Shown one piece after another: positions 29,792 through 38,299 of a stretch of 64,000 bases of DNA. The notes below the pieces were generated by a model. That model was given only the letters and a program-made list of their open reading frames with translations, made no database searches and was not told the DNA's origin. Position numbers and translations under genes: made by a program. Source of the stretch: Albitalea sp966211955 (GTDB lineage: Bacteria > Pseudomonadota > Gammaproteobacteria > Burkholderiales > Burkholderiaceae_C); assembly GCA_966211955.1 (NCBI GenBank), contig CBIHOF010000021.1, positions 40,093 through 104,092 of the forward strand. Reading direction: 5' to 3'. Position 1 is the first letter of the stretch; every line of letters begins with the position of its first letter.

Positions 29792-32440
29792 TCAGCCCGG
29801 CAGCGCCTTCTCCAGGCCCGCCGCCTCGCGCGCCTTCACCGCCGCGCGCAGGCGGATCGCCTCCGCCTCACGCCCGGCCAGCGTGTCGCCGTCCTTGCCG
29901 ACTTCGCGCCGCTGGTCTTCCAGCAGCTTGGCCGCGCGCGCCGCGTCGTTGAAGCCCTCCGCTGCCTTGGGCAGCAGGAACTGCTTGCCCCAGGTGCCCG
30001 ACAGCTCGCCCAGGCGCGCGAAGTTCGTGACGGTGTACTGGTAGGCCATCTCGCCGAAAGGTGAATTTCTCGCGACCATGCCAGGAATCGCGGTGACGAC
30101 ATTGGGTGGCGCGAGGGTGGACGTGGACTCGGCCAGCAGTTGCTGGGCACGCTTCGCGTCACGGCCGGACGCGAGCGCCCTCGCATACACCCAGCGCTCT
30201 TCCTCGCCGCTCGCGTGCTTCAGCCGCGCCAGCAGCTTGTCGAAGCGCGCCTGGTCGGCATGCATGCCGGTGGCGCGCATCACTGCCTGGCGCAAGGACG
30301 CGGGCAGCGGCGTCTTGCCACTGTCGTCCTCGTCGAAGGCGCGCAGCACGCGGCGCACGGTTGCTTCATCGTCGAAGCGTGCGAGAAGCTCGACGAGCCC
30401 GGCGCGCAGCTCGGACGTGGCCGCGTCTTCCCTGGCCGACGGCATGAAGCCCAGGCGCGCGAGCTGCGGGCCGAGCAGTGATCGGCCGACCGCGCGCACC
30501 TGTTGCTGTGCCGGCGTGCCGGCCATCGCCGTGTCGAGAAACTCCAGCTGCGTCTGTGCCACCGCCCACAAGCGCGTGCGCGATGAATCGTTCACCCGGG
30601 GCAGGGCGGCCAGCAGCGCGAAGTGCTCGTTCAGCGGCACGCTGCCGGCCTGGACGAGCGCGAAGCTGTCGCTGAGCAAGGCCATGCGGTCGGCTTCGGC
30701 CAGCGTGTCGAAGGCGGCGACGAGCTTCTGGCGCGCGGTGGGCTCGTAGGCCACGCGGTAGAAGCCGTCGCCACCCGCGTTGACCACCAGCGGCTGCGAG
30801 CCGCAGGCACCCAGCGTGAAGGTGTGCTCGGCGCCATCGAGCAGTTCGGTGCTGACGACCTTGCCGCGCGCCATGCTCACGGGGATCTTCCACAGCTGCG
30901 GTGCCTTGGCTCCATCGGCAGCAAGCGTGAATCGGCTTTGCGACAAGGTCACTTGCGAGCGCCCGCCCTCGCAGCGCTCGCGCACCTGCACCAGCGGAAA
31001 GCCGGCCTGGTCGGTCCAGCTGGCCGCCACCGTGCCCACGTCGCGTCCCGATGCGCGGCCGATGTAGTACCAGAGGTCGCCCGCCGTCGCGTTCGACAGC
31101 CGCTGGCCCTTCATGTAGGCGGCGAGCCCCTGCTGGAAAGCCCGCGGGCCGATCCACTGCTCCAGCATGGTGAGCACCGCGCCCCCCTTGGCGTAGGTGA
31201 TGGAATCGAACACGTCATTGACGGCCGATTCGGTGACCGGGCCCGAGCGGATGGCGCGCGTCGCGTTACCGGCATCAACCAGCATCGCGCGGTCGACGGG
31301 CATGCGGTTGTCCAGGCGGATGTTCCACGAGGGGTTGAACTTGTCGGTGGCCTTGCTTTCGAGCCAGGTCGCGAAGGCTTCGTTGAGCCAGATCTCTTCC
31401 CACGAGGCGGCGGTGACGAGGTTGCCGAACCACTGGTGCGCGACCTCGTGCGCCACAGTCTGGAACGCATCGCGCCGGGTCTTCAGGCTGCTCTTCTTCT
31501 CGTCGACGAGGAGGTCGTTCTCGGCATAGGAGATGAGGCCCCAGTCTTCCATCGCGCCCCAGCGCGTGCTCGGCACCGCCATCTGGTCGAGCTTGGGCAG
31601 CGCGAAGGGAACCCCGAAATACGAGGTGTAGAAGGGCAGGATCTGCTTCGTCACTGCGAGCGCGTAGCGCCCTTGCTCGCGCTTGCCCGGCGGCGTGATG
31701 ATGCGCAGCGGGATGCCCGCGGCACGTCCCTCGAGCATGTCGAAGCGGCCCACGGCGACGCTGAAGAGATAGCTCGGCATCGCGGGCGTCGCGGCAAAGG
31801 AATGCACCGTCGCGGCGCCGTCGGCATGGGACGGGCCTTCGGGCGTGTTCGAGAGCACGGTGTACGGCCTGGGCGCACGCACGGTGAGCTCGAACGAGGC
31901 GCGATACGCGGGTTCGTCGAAGGACGGAAACACCATGCGCGCGGAGATGGCCTCGAGCTGCGTGGCCAGCATGCGCTCGGTCTTGCCACCATGTTCATGC
32001 GTGGCGCGGAAGAGCCCTTCGCCATACGCGTGCACATTGCCGCTGTAGGCGATCTCGATTCGGTGCTCGCCGGGCGTGATGGGCGCGCCGTCGGTCGGCA
32101 CAAGGCGCCAGGTCTGGGTGTCCGATTGCGCGATCACGTTCAGCGCACGCGATCCGCTGGCCGACACGAGCGTCGCGCGGGATGCCTTCAACTCATTGGC
32201 ATGCACCTCGATGGCGGGCATGGCCCTCGCGACTTTCACCGTGATCGACACCTGGCCACTGAAATTGTCCAGCGCCGGGTCGAGGTCGAGCGTGAGCGCG
32301 TAGCGCGAAGGCACGACCTGCTTGGACAGGTGGCCTGGCGTGGCCTCGAAGTTGAAACGCGGCTGCGCCTGCACGGACGCGGCGCCGGTGAGCGCCAATG
32401 CGGCAAGCCAGGACGTCGCTCGGATGGAGCGTCGGGTCAT
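29792..32440 (-). CDS. M1-family zinc metallo-aminopeptidase, exported
   Basis: 882 residues. The N-terminal Sec signal is SIRATSWLAALALTGAASVQ ending AQA. The substrate-anchoring motif is GAMEDWG, a variant of GAMEN, followed by the zinc site HEVAHQWFG near residue 328 and the downstream glutamate ligand in LNEAFATWLESKATDKF. The large C-terminal ERAP1-like helical domain begins after about 530. It should trim N-terminal residues from peptides, probably in the periplasm. Single-gene unit, divergent from the dienelactone hydrolase gene across a 339-nt gap with phased repeats. Confidence 0.94.
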   Translation of the reverse strand: MTRRSIRATSWLAALALTGAASVQAQPRFNFEATPGHLSKQVVPSRYALTLDLDPALDNFSGQVSITVKVARAMPAIEVHANELKASRATLVSASGSRALNVIAQSDTQTWRLVPTDGAPITPGEHRIEIAYSGNVHAYGEGLFRATHEHGGKTERMLATQLEAISARMVFPSFDEPAYRASFELTVRAPRPYTVLSNTPEGPSHADGAATVHSFAATPAMPSYLFSVAVGRFDMLEGRAAGIPLRIITPPGKREQGRYALAVTKQILPFYTSYFGVPFALPKLDQMAVPSTRWGAMEDWGLISYAENDLLVDEKKSSLKTRRDAFQTVAHEVAHQWFGNLVTAASWEEIWLNEAFATWLESKATDKFNPSWNIRLDNRMPVDRAMLVDAGNATRAIRSGPVTESAVNDVFDSITYAKGGAVLTMLEQWIGPRAFQQGLAAYMKGQRLSNATAGDLWYYIGRASGRDVGTVAASWTDQAGFPLVQVRERCEGGRSQVTLSQSRFTLAADGAKAPQLWKIPVSMARGKVVSTELLDGAEHTFTLGACGSQPLVVNAGGDGFYRVAYEPTARQKLVAAFDTLAEADRMALLSDSFALVQAGSVPLNEHFALLAALPRVNDSSRTRLWAVAQTQLEFLDTAMAGTPAQQQVRAVGRSLLGPQLARLGFMPSAREDAATSELRAGLVELLARFDDEATVRRVLRAFDEDDSGKTPLPASLRQAVMRATGMHADQARFDKLLARLKHASGEEERWVYARALASGRDAKRAQQLLAESTSTLAPPNVVTAIPGMVARNSPFGEMAYQYTVTNFARLGELSGTWGKQFLLPKAAEGFNDAARAAKLLEDQRREVGKDGDTLAGREAEAIRLRAAVKAREAAGLEKALPG

Positions 32441-32779
32441 GGGAACTCCCTGTGGTGTGCGCCTTTGGGTCGGGCGCGGAAGGGCCGCACTTTACGACGA
32501 ACAGCGGGCGGCTTGGGCGGGATGACCGCCGGTGGTCACTGCGCGACCATCGCCTGCAGCCACGGGGCGTCATTGGTATAACCATCAAAGTACCAAGAGA
32601 TACCTTTTAGATACCAACAATGCCATGCCGGGCAGTCGCCCGCAGCTGGTGCATGAGTCAATCTTGCAAATGCGCGATCCCAGCACAGGTTTTTTTCGGC
32701 GGTCATGAATGGCGGGCCGCGAGCCTGCGATGATTTCCCCGCACATCAACGGCACAACCGAAGCGAGCGAATCACGCTT
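32441..32779. other. 339-nt divergent intergenic region
   Basis: Separates the aminopeptidase and dienelactone hydrolase genes. It contains a locally AT-rich block at 32570-32650 with four phased heptamers (listed separately). No supported ORF is present. Confidence 0.6.
32577..32615 (-). promoter_or_regulatory. Four heptamers phased at 10-11 bp, putative regulator-binding array
   Basis: On the plus strand TATAACC, AAGTACC, AGATACC and AGATACC begin at 32577, 32588, 32598 and 32609. On the minus strand they read GGTATCT, GGTATCT, GGTACTT and GGTTATA. Tandem repeats one helical turn apart are the way OmpR/PhoB-type regulators bind. The regulator is not identified. Confidence 0.55.
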
Positions 32780-33601
32780 ATGAGTTCGACCCCACCTCTC
32801 CCGCCCTCGGGCACCTACGCCGCCGCGGTGCAACCGCTGGCCACCGCCACCCTCATCAAGACAGACGCCGCAGGCTTGATTGCCGGCGACGTGCAGGTCC
32901 CCACGCCCACTGGCGCACTGCCCGCCTACCGCGCCGCGCCCGATCGCCCCGGTCCGCACCCGGTGATCCTCGTCGTGCAGGAGATCTTCGGCCTGCATGA
33001 ACACATCCAGGACGTGACCCGGCGCCTGGCCAAGCTTGGCTACCTCGCCATCGCGCCGGCGCTGTACTTCCGCCAGGGCGATCCATCCACCTACACCGAC
33101 ATCGAGGCGCTGCGCCGCGACATCGTGCTCAAGACACCGGACGAACAGGTGATGGCCGACCTGGACGCTTGCTACGCGTGGTCGCGTGACGCCGGAGGCG
33201 ACCCGTCGCGACTGGGCATCACCGGCTTTTGCTGGGGCGGGCGCATCGTGTGGCTCTATGCGGCGCACCAGCCCAAGCTCAAGGCCGCCGTCGCCTGGTA
33301 CGGCAAGCTCACCGGCCCCAAGAACGCGCTGCAGCCTCGCCAGCCGCTGGACGTCGCGGGGCAGCTCAAGGCGCCGGTGCTGGGCTTGTACGGCGGCGAG
33401 GACCCGAGCATTCCACTGGACCAGGTGGAGGAACTGCGCACCAGCCTCAAGCAGGCCAACAGCGCTGCGCAGGTGCTCGTGTACCCCGGCGCGCCGCATG
33501 CGTTCTACGCGGACTATCGGCCGAGCTACCGCAGCGAGGCGGCGGAGGACGGTTGGCAGCGCATGAAGGCCTGGTTCGCGCAGCACGGCCTGCGTCCCTG
33601 A
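32780..33601 (+). CDS. Dienelactone hydrolase family protein
   Basis: 273 residues. Catalytic triad: Cys151 in ITGFCWGGRIVWL, Asp208 in LYGGEDPSIP and His240 in YPGAPHAFYADYRPSYR. The conserved early motif VILVVQEIFGLHEHIQDVTR is also present. The start MSSTPPLPPS is chosen because the upstream extension is not conserved-looking. DLH proteins hydrolyse dienelactone in aromatic degradation, but many relatives have other ester substrates. No aromatic pathway genes are nearby. The next gene, an MFS transporter, follows after 41 nt on the same strand. Confidence 0.9.
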   Translation: MSSTPPLPPSGTYAAAVQPLATATLIKTDAAGLIAGDVQVPTPTGALPAYRAAPDRPGPHPVILVVQEIFGLHEHIQDVTRRLAKLGYLAIAPALYFRQGDPSTYTDIEALRRDIVLKTPDEQVMADLDACYAWSRDAGGDPSRLGITGFCWGGRIVWLYAAHQPKLKAAVAWYGKLTGPKNALQPRQPLDVAGQLKAPVLGLYGGEDPSIPLDQVEELRTSLKQANSAAQVLVYPGAPHAFYADYRPSYRSEAAEDGWQRMKAWFAQHGLRP

Positions 33602-33642
33602 TCGATCGCGCCGCACAGGGCATGGCGTAGGCTTGGCGTCCC

Positions 33643-34905
33643 ATGACGGACGCCGCCTCCACGCCCATCGACTCCACGCCCTCCGGCTTCATGCGCCGGC
33701 TGCTGCCGCCGGGCGTGGCGCCCGATGCGTGGCGCATGCTTGCGGCCCGAGGCCTGCGCGCCCTTTGCGATGGCTACATGGCGGTGCTGCTGCCCGCGTA
33801 CCTGCTTGCACTCGGGCTTGGTCAATTCGAAGTCGGCCTCATCAGCACCGCCACCTTGCTCGGCTCCGCCGCCGCGACGCTGTGGATCGGCGCGTGGGGA
33901 CACCGCATCGCGCCACGTGCTCTGCTGTGCGGTGCGGCGTTGCTGATGGCGGGCACGGGGCTCGGTTTCGCCGGCCTGTCCTCGTTCTGGCCGCTGCTCC
34001 TCGTCGCCTTCGTCGGCACGCTCAACCCGAGTTCTGGCGATGTATCGGTCTTCCTGCCGCTGGAACACGCGCGCATTGCCGATGCGGCGCAAGGCGCGGC
34101 GCGCACCGCCTTGTTCGCGCGCTACAGCGTGCTGGGGGCGCTGTGCGCGGCGGTCGGCGCACTGGCCGCGGCGGTGCCCGACATCGCGCATCGCATCGCC
34201 GGCGTGGATCGGCTGGCCACCATGCGCGCCCTCTTCGTCGTCTACGCGCTGATGGGATTGGGCATCTTCACGCTGTACCGCGGCCTGCCGGCACCAGCGC
34301 ATGGCAGCGCCCACGCACCGCCCGCACCGCTCGGGCCATCACGCACGATCGTCGTGAGGCTGGCCGTGCTCTTCAGCGTCGATTCATTCGCAGGCGGCCT
34401 GGTGGTGAACGCGCTGCTGTCGCTGTGGCTGTTGCAGCGTTTCGGCCTCACCCTGTCGCAGGCCGGTGCGTTCTTCTTCTGGGCCGGCTTGCTCAGTGCC
34501 GCCTCACAGTTCGCAGCACCCAAGGTCGCGGCGCGATTCGGTCTGCTCAACACGATGGTGTTCACGCACATCCCGGCGAACATCTGCCTGATCCTCGCCG
34601 CGCTCGCGCCTGGCCTGCCGCTGGCGCTGACGTTGCTCTTCATCCGCAGCGCGCTGTCGCAAATGGACGTGCCGACCCGCACCGCCTACGTGATGGGCGT
34701 GGTGACGCCGGCCGAACGCACCGCGGCAGCGAGCTTCACCGCCGTGCCACGCAGCCTCGCATCCGCCATGAGCCCGGCGCTGGGCGGCGCACTCTTCGCG
34801 GCAGGCTGGATCAGCGCGCCGATGGTGCTGTGCGGCGCACTGAAGATCGCCTACGACCTGACGCTGTGGCGGGCGTTTCGCATGCATCCGCCGCGCGAGG
34901 ATTGA
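33643..34905 (+). CDS. Major facilitator superfamily transporter
   Basis: 420 residues with 11-12 TM segments. The N-half motif between TM2 and TM3 is LLGSAAATLWIGAWGHRIAP. The C-half holds PTRTAYVMGVVTPAERTAAA, then ASFTAVPRSLASAMSPALGG, typical of a drug/metabolite proton antiporter subfamily. It may be co-transcribed with the hydrolase gene. Its stop codon abuts the C-run end of intergenic repeat copy D. Substrate unknown. Confidence 0.9.
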   Translation: MTDAASTPIDSTPSGFMRRLLPPGVAPDAWRMLAARGLRALCDGYMAVLLPAYLLALGLGQFEVGLISTATLLGSAAATLWIGAWGHRIAPRALLCGAALLMAGTGLGFAGLSSFWPLLLVAFVGTLNPSSGDVSVFLPLEHARIADAAQGAARTALFARYSVLGALCAAVGALAAAVPDIAHRIAGVDRLATMRALFVVYALMGLGIFTLYRGLPAPAHGSAHAPPAPLGPSRTIVVRLAVLFSVDSFAGGLVVNALLSLWLLQRFGLTLSQAGAFFFWAGLLSAASQFAAPKVAARFGLLNTMVFTHIPANICLILAALAPGLPLALTLLFIRSALSQMDVPTRTAYVMGVVTPAERTAAASFTAVPRSLASAMSPALGGALFAAGWISAPMVLCGALKIAYDLTLWRAFRMHPPRED

Positions 34906-34958
34906 CCCCCCGAAGCGCCTTCGGCGCCGCCAGCGGACCGGCAGAGCCGGATCCGCGG
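34906..34958 (-). repeat. Mosaic intergenic palindromic repeat, copy D
   Basis: Minus strand: CCGCGGATCCGGCTCTGCCG, then GTCCGCTGGCGGCGCCGAAG and GCGCTTCGGGGGG. It begins at the base after the MFS stop codon and lies between converging genes. Both ends match copy C; the central GGGGGG-type hairpin of C is missing. Confidence 0.8.
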
Positions 34959-34985
34959 CGGCCGCTTGATGGCGCGGCTTGGCCT

Positions 34986-36947
34986 TCAGGCATCTTCGGC
35001 CGTCGTCGCCTTGGCGCCCGCGGCGGACTTCTCCTCGGCCTCTTCTTCGATCAGGTCATCGTCGTCCGGCGCCAGCGGCGCCTCGAGCGCGACCTTCTGG
35101 CGAGCAGCCTGCAGCTCGCCGCCGAGCTTGCGCAGGGTCAGGAGGCCAGTGACGATCATGTTGCGCGCGCCGCTTGCCTCGTGCGCGACCTTCGGGCCCC
35201 ACGGGTCCACGGGGATCGGGCCGTTCGGTCCCCACACCCACAGCGGGCCGTCCGCGAGGCTGCCGATCAGCCGCGCGAAGATTGCGTCGTCGAAGATCGG
35301 CCAGTGGAAGTGGAACTCTTCCACGCACACCGGCCACGGCTCGGACGCGATGCCGTTGGCCACCACGGTCAGCTCCGCAGCACCCTCGGGCGTGCCCCAT
35401 GGGATCACGAAGTTCGTCGTCTGGATGCTCGCGCCGGTGGCCACGCCCATGGTGGAGTGGTCGAAGCTGCGGCAATAGGTGATGCGCCCGGTCGCGAGGT
35501 GGCGGATGCGCAGGATCGGGTAGTTCGTCGCGCCCGACGCGTCATCGCCATAGCCCACCGCCTGCGACAGCCCGTTGAGCAGGCGGCCGTGCAAGGTGTA
35601 GGTGTGGAAGGGCCTCACGGTGTGCGGTGCCGAGGTGATGTGCGGACGCGCGGAGGCCGGCGGGCAGCTGAAGTAGTTGTAGACGTAGATCTCGTTCGTC
35701 TCGGCCGCGAAGAGGATCTGCCCGGTGGGCAAGAGCATCATGCGGCCGATGTAGGGCACGCCGCCCGCGTTGGTCGGGTCGCTCACGCGGCGCATGCTCG
35801 CGCCGTCGAACTCGAAGAAGTAGGTGGGCGACAGGAAGTCGTTGCGCACGCCATCCACGGGGCCTGCAGCGATGAGCACGCGGCCGTTGGTCATGAGGCA
35901 GGCCGGCGCGTCCTTGCAACCGATGGTGCGGCCGTTGGCGTCCGTCGGGAAGTCCGGGCCCATGGCCCAGGTGCCGGGGTCGCTCGGGTTGGCGGGCGCG
36001 GTGTACAGCGCGTTGTGGCCGTTGGCGCCGACGAAGAGCGCGCGGCCATCTTCGAGCAGGATGCCTGCGCCGATCTCGCTGGACGAGACCTCGACGATGC
36101 CCGTCGGCAACGTGCCGCCATCCACCCAGGTGTTGGACGCCGCCACGTACTTGTCGGCGCGTCCCGAACCATCGCAGCGCACGGTGATCACGGTCGCATC
36201 CGGCAGCAGCACCCAGCTTTCTTCCGATGAGCTGGCGCCCTTGGTCGGACCGGCGCTGAAGGTGTCGGTGGTGGGGTCGAAGATCGCGGTGCGCGTGCTG
36301 TCGATGCTGCCCAGCAGCACGCGGCCGTCGGGCAGCACGGCGCAGATCGCATCACCCACCTCGCCCCAGCCGGCCGGAGGCGTGAGGGTGGTCCAGGTGT
36401 CGAGCACCGGGTTGTAGATCTCGGTCGCGTTGGTCTCGGGGCCGGCATCGCTGTACTCGCCACCGCTCACGAACACGCGGCCATCCTTGAGCACCGCCGA
36501 CGCGTAGTAGCGGCGGGTGTGGTGCATCGGCGCGAGGTCGCTCCAGGTGCCGTTGACGTAGCTGCCGTTGGACGCGGGCGTGAGCTTCTTCCAGCGCAGG
36601 CCGCCTTGCTCCTGGACCATCACCGAGCCGTCGGTGAGCAGCAGCATGGTGCTGGCGTCGAAGCCGGGGTTGTGCGCGAGCTTGGTCCACCAGCCGGGCA
36701 GGTGCGACAGCAAGATGCACAGGAAGCGATTCCAGTCGATCGTGACCCTGATCTTCGAGAAGGCGTTGTTCACGCCTTCATGGATGGCAGCGCGGTCATA
36801 CTGCGGCAGCTCGCGCGACAGCAGCTGCGATAGCTTGCCGCGCATCTCGATCGGCGAATCCGGCCGCACGGTCGGGCCGAAGCGCTCCTGCAGTCCTTGT
36901 GCGACCGACGACCAGTCCTTCGCGTGCATTTCGGCGTGTGCGTCCAT
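34986..36947 (-). CDS. Kelch/galactose-oxidase-like beta-propeller protein
   Basis: 653 residues. After a helical N-terminus of about 90 residues come repeated kelch blades, each with DGRV or GRVL turns (LKDGRVFVSGGEYSDAGPE, VLPDGRVLLGSIDSTRTAIF, MTNGRVLIAAGPVDGV). Near 450-560 is a C-terminal galactose-oxidase-type domain (LSQAVGYGDDASGATNYPIL, CRSFDHSTMGVATGASIQTT). The start MDAHAEMHAKDW has GGAG 8 nt upstream. No signal peptide is seen, and the Tyr-Cys/Tyr-His copper-radical residues of galactose oxidase are not evident. The C-terminus is acidic. Function unknown. Confidence 0.75.
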   Translation of the reverse strand: MDAHAEMHAKDWSSVAQGLQERFGPTVRPDSPIEMRGKLSQLLSRELPQYDRAAIHEGVNNAFSKIRVTIDWNRFLCILLSHLPGWWTKLAHNPGFDASTMLLLTDGSVMVQEQGGLRWKKLTPASNGSYVNGTWSDLAPMHHTRRYYASAVLKDGRVFVSGGEYSDAGPETNATEIYNPVLDTWTTLTPPAGWGEVGDAICAVLPDGRVLLGSIDSTRTAIFDPTTDTFSAGPTKGASSSEESWVLLPDATVITVRCDGSGRADKYVAASNTWVDGGTLPTGIVEVSSSEIGAGILLEDGRALFVGANGHNALYTAPANPSDPGTWAMGPDFPTDANGRTIGCKDAPACLMTNGRVLIAAGPVDGVRNDFLSPTYFFEFDGASMRRVSDPTNAGGVPYIGRMMLLPTGQILFAAETNEIYVYNYFSCPPASARPHITSAPHTVRPFHTYTLHGRLLNGLSQAVGYGDDASGATNYPILRIRHLATGRITYCRSFDHSTMGVATGASIQTTNFVIPWGTPEGAAELTVVANGIASEPWPVCVEEFHFHWPIFDDAIFARLIGSLADGPLWVWGPNGPIPVDPWGPKVAHEASGARNMIVTGLLTLRKLGGELQAARQKVALEAPLAPDDDDLIEEEAEEKSAAGAKATTAEDA

Positions 36948-37117
36948 CGAGTGTCTCCACTGGCAAAGCCAAAGACACGCCGAGCGCGGCGCGGACATCG
37001 CGGCACGTGGCGTGAGAGGAGAAACTTAGTTCGCGTTTTGCCCGCCCGCACCCCAAACCTGTGGGAGGACAAGCGCTTCTAGGGGGACCTTGTAAAGATG
37101 CGAGGTCAGTCGCAAGG

Positions 37118-38299
37118 TCAGATCGCTGCCAGGGCCAGTCGCAAGTCCTCGCGCAGGTCCTCGAGGTCCTCGACTCCCACCGACAACCTCACCAGCGCAT
37201 CGCCGATGCCCAGCGTCTTGCGCGTCTCGGCGGGGATGGTGGCGTGGGTCATGATGGCCGGGTGTTCGATGAGGCTTTCGACGCCGCCCAGGCTCTCGGC
37301 CAGCGAGAAGATCTTCACCGTCTCGAGGAAGCGCCGTGCGCCCGCGAGGTCGGTCTTCAGGTCCAGCGAGATCATCCCGCCGAAGCCGCGCATCTGCTTC
37401 TTCGCCAGCGCATGCTGCGGATGCGATTCAAGCCCCGGGTAGTGCACCCGCGCCACTTGCGGCTGCTGCTCCAGCCACTGCGCAAGCGCGAGGCCGTTGC
37501 TGCAGTGCCGCTCCATGCGCAGCGCCAGCGTCTTCACGCCGCGCAAGGCCATGAAGCTGTCGAAGGGGCCGGCGATGGCGCCCACCGCGTTCTGCAGAAA
37601 ACCCAGCCGCTCGCGGATGGCCTCGTGCCGCGGCTCGCGGCCGACGATGGCGATGCCGCCGATCACGTCCGAGTGGCCGTTGAGGTACTTGGTGGTGGAG
37701 TGCACGACGACGTCGAAACCCAGCTCCAGCGGGCGCTGCACCCAGGGGCTCGCGAAGGTGTTGTCGGCCGCGCAGAGAATGCCGCGCTCGCGGCAGATCT
37801 CGGCGATGGCGCGCATGTCGGCTAGGCGCAGCAGCGGGTTGGTCGGCGTCTCGACCCAGACCAGCTTGGTCTGCGGCGTGATCGCCTCGATGAGCTTCTT
37901 CGGATCGGTCAGGTCCACGAAACTGAAGCGGTGGCCGGCGCTCCTCGTTCGCACGCGCTCGAACAGCCGAAAGGTGCCGCCATACACGTCGTCGCCCGAG
38001 ATGATGTGCGAGTTCGCGTCCAGCAATTCCAGCACCGTCGAGATGGCCGCCAGCCCCGAGGCGAAGGCGAAGGCCTGCGAGCCGCTTTCCAGGTCGGCCA
38101 CGCAGCGCTCGAAGGCCCAGCGCGTGGGGTTGTGCGAGCGGCCGTAGTCCAGGCCCTTGTGCACGCCAGGGCTGCTCTGCACGAAGGTGGAGGTGGCGTA
38201 GATGGGCGGCATGATCGCCCCCGTGGAGGGGTCGGGCGATTGGCCCGCATGGATCACGCGGGTGGCGAAGCCGTAGGTCTTGTCGTCGTCGAGGCTCAC
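37118..38299 (-). CDS. Trans-sulfuration PLP enzyme, probably cystathionine gamma-lyase
   Basis: 393 residues of the Cys/Met metabolism PLP family. The opening TRVIHAGQSPDPSTGAIMPP and the tetramer-interface YGRSHNPTR are typical. SGDDVYGGTFRLFERV is also present. The PLP lysine is Lys204 in VVHSTTKYLNGHSDVIGG. It starts with GTG overlapping the stop of the cystathionine beta-synthase gene (GTGA). That coupling makes cystathionine gamma-lyase (cystathionine to cysteine) the best reading; cystathionine gamma-synthase or beta-lyase cannot be excluded from sequence alone. Confidence 0.9.
   Translation of the reverse strand: MSLDDDKTYGFATRVIHAGQSPDPSTGAIMPPIYATSTFVQSSPGVHKGLDYGRSHNPTRWAFERCVADLESGSQAFAFASGLAAISTVLELLDANSHIISGDDVYGGTFRLFERVRTRSAGHRFSFVDLTDPKKLIEAITPQTKLVWVETPTNPLLRLADMRAIAEICRERGILCAADNTFASPWVQRPLELGFDVVVHSTTKYLNGHSDVIGGIAIVGREPRHEAIRERLGFLQNAVGAIAGPFDSFMALRGVKTLALRMERHCSNGLALAQWLEQQPQVARVHYPGLESHPQHALAKKQMRGFGGMISLDLKTDLAGARRFLETVKIFSLAESLGGVESLIEHPAIMTHATIPAETRKTLGIGDALVRLSVGVEDLEDLREDLRLALAAI

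Noticed and set aside
30623..32581. 652-codon open frame antisense to the M1 aminopeptidase
   Set aside because: Shadow of a high-GC gene; the opposite strand holds a complete zinc peptidase with motifs.
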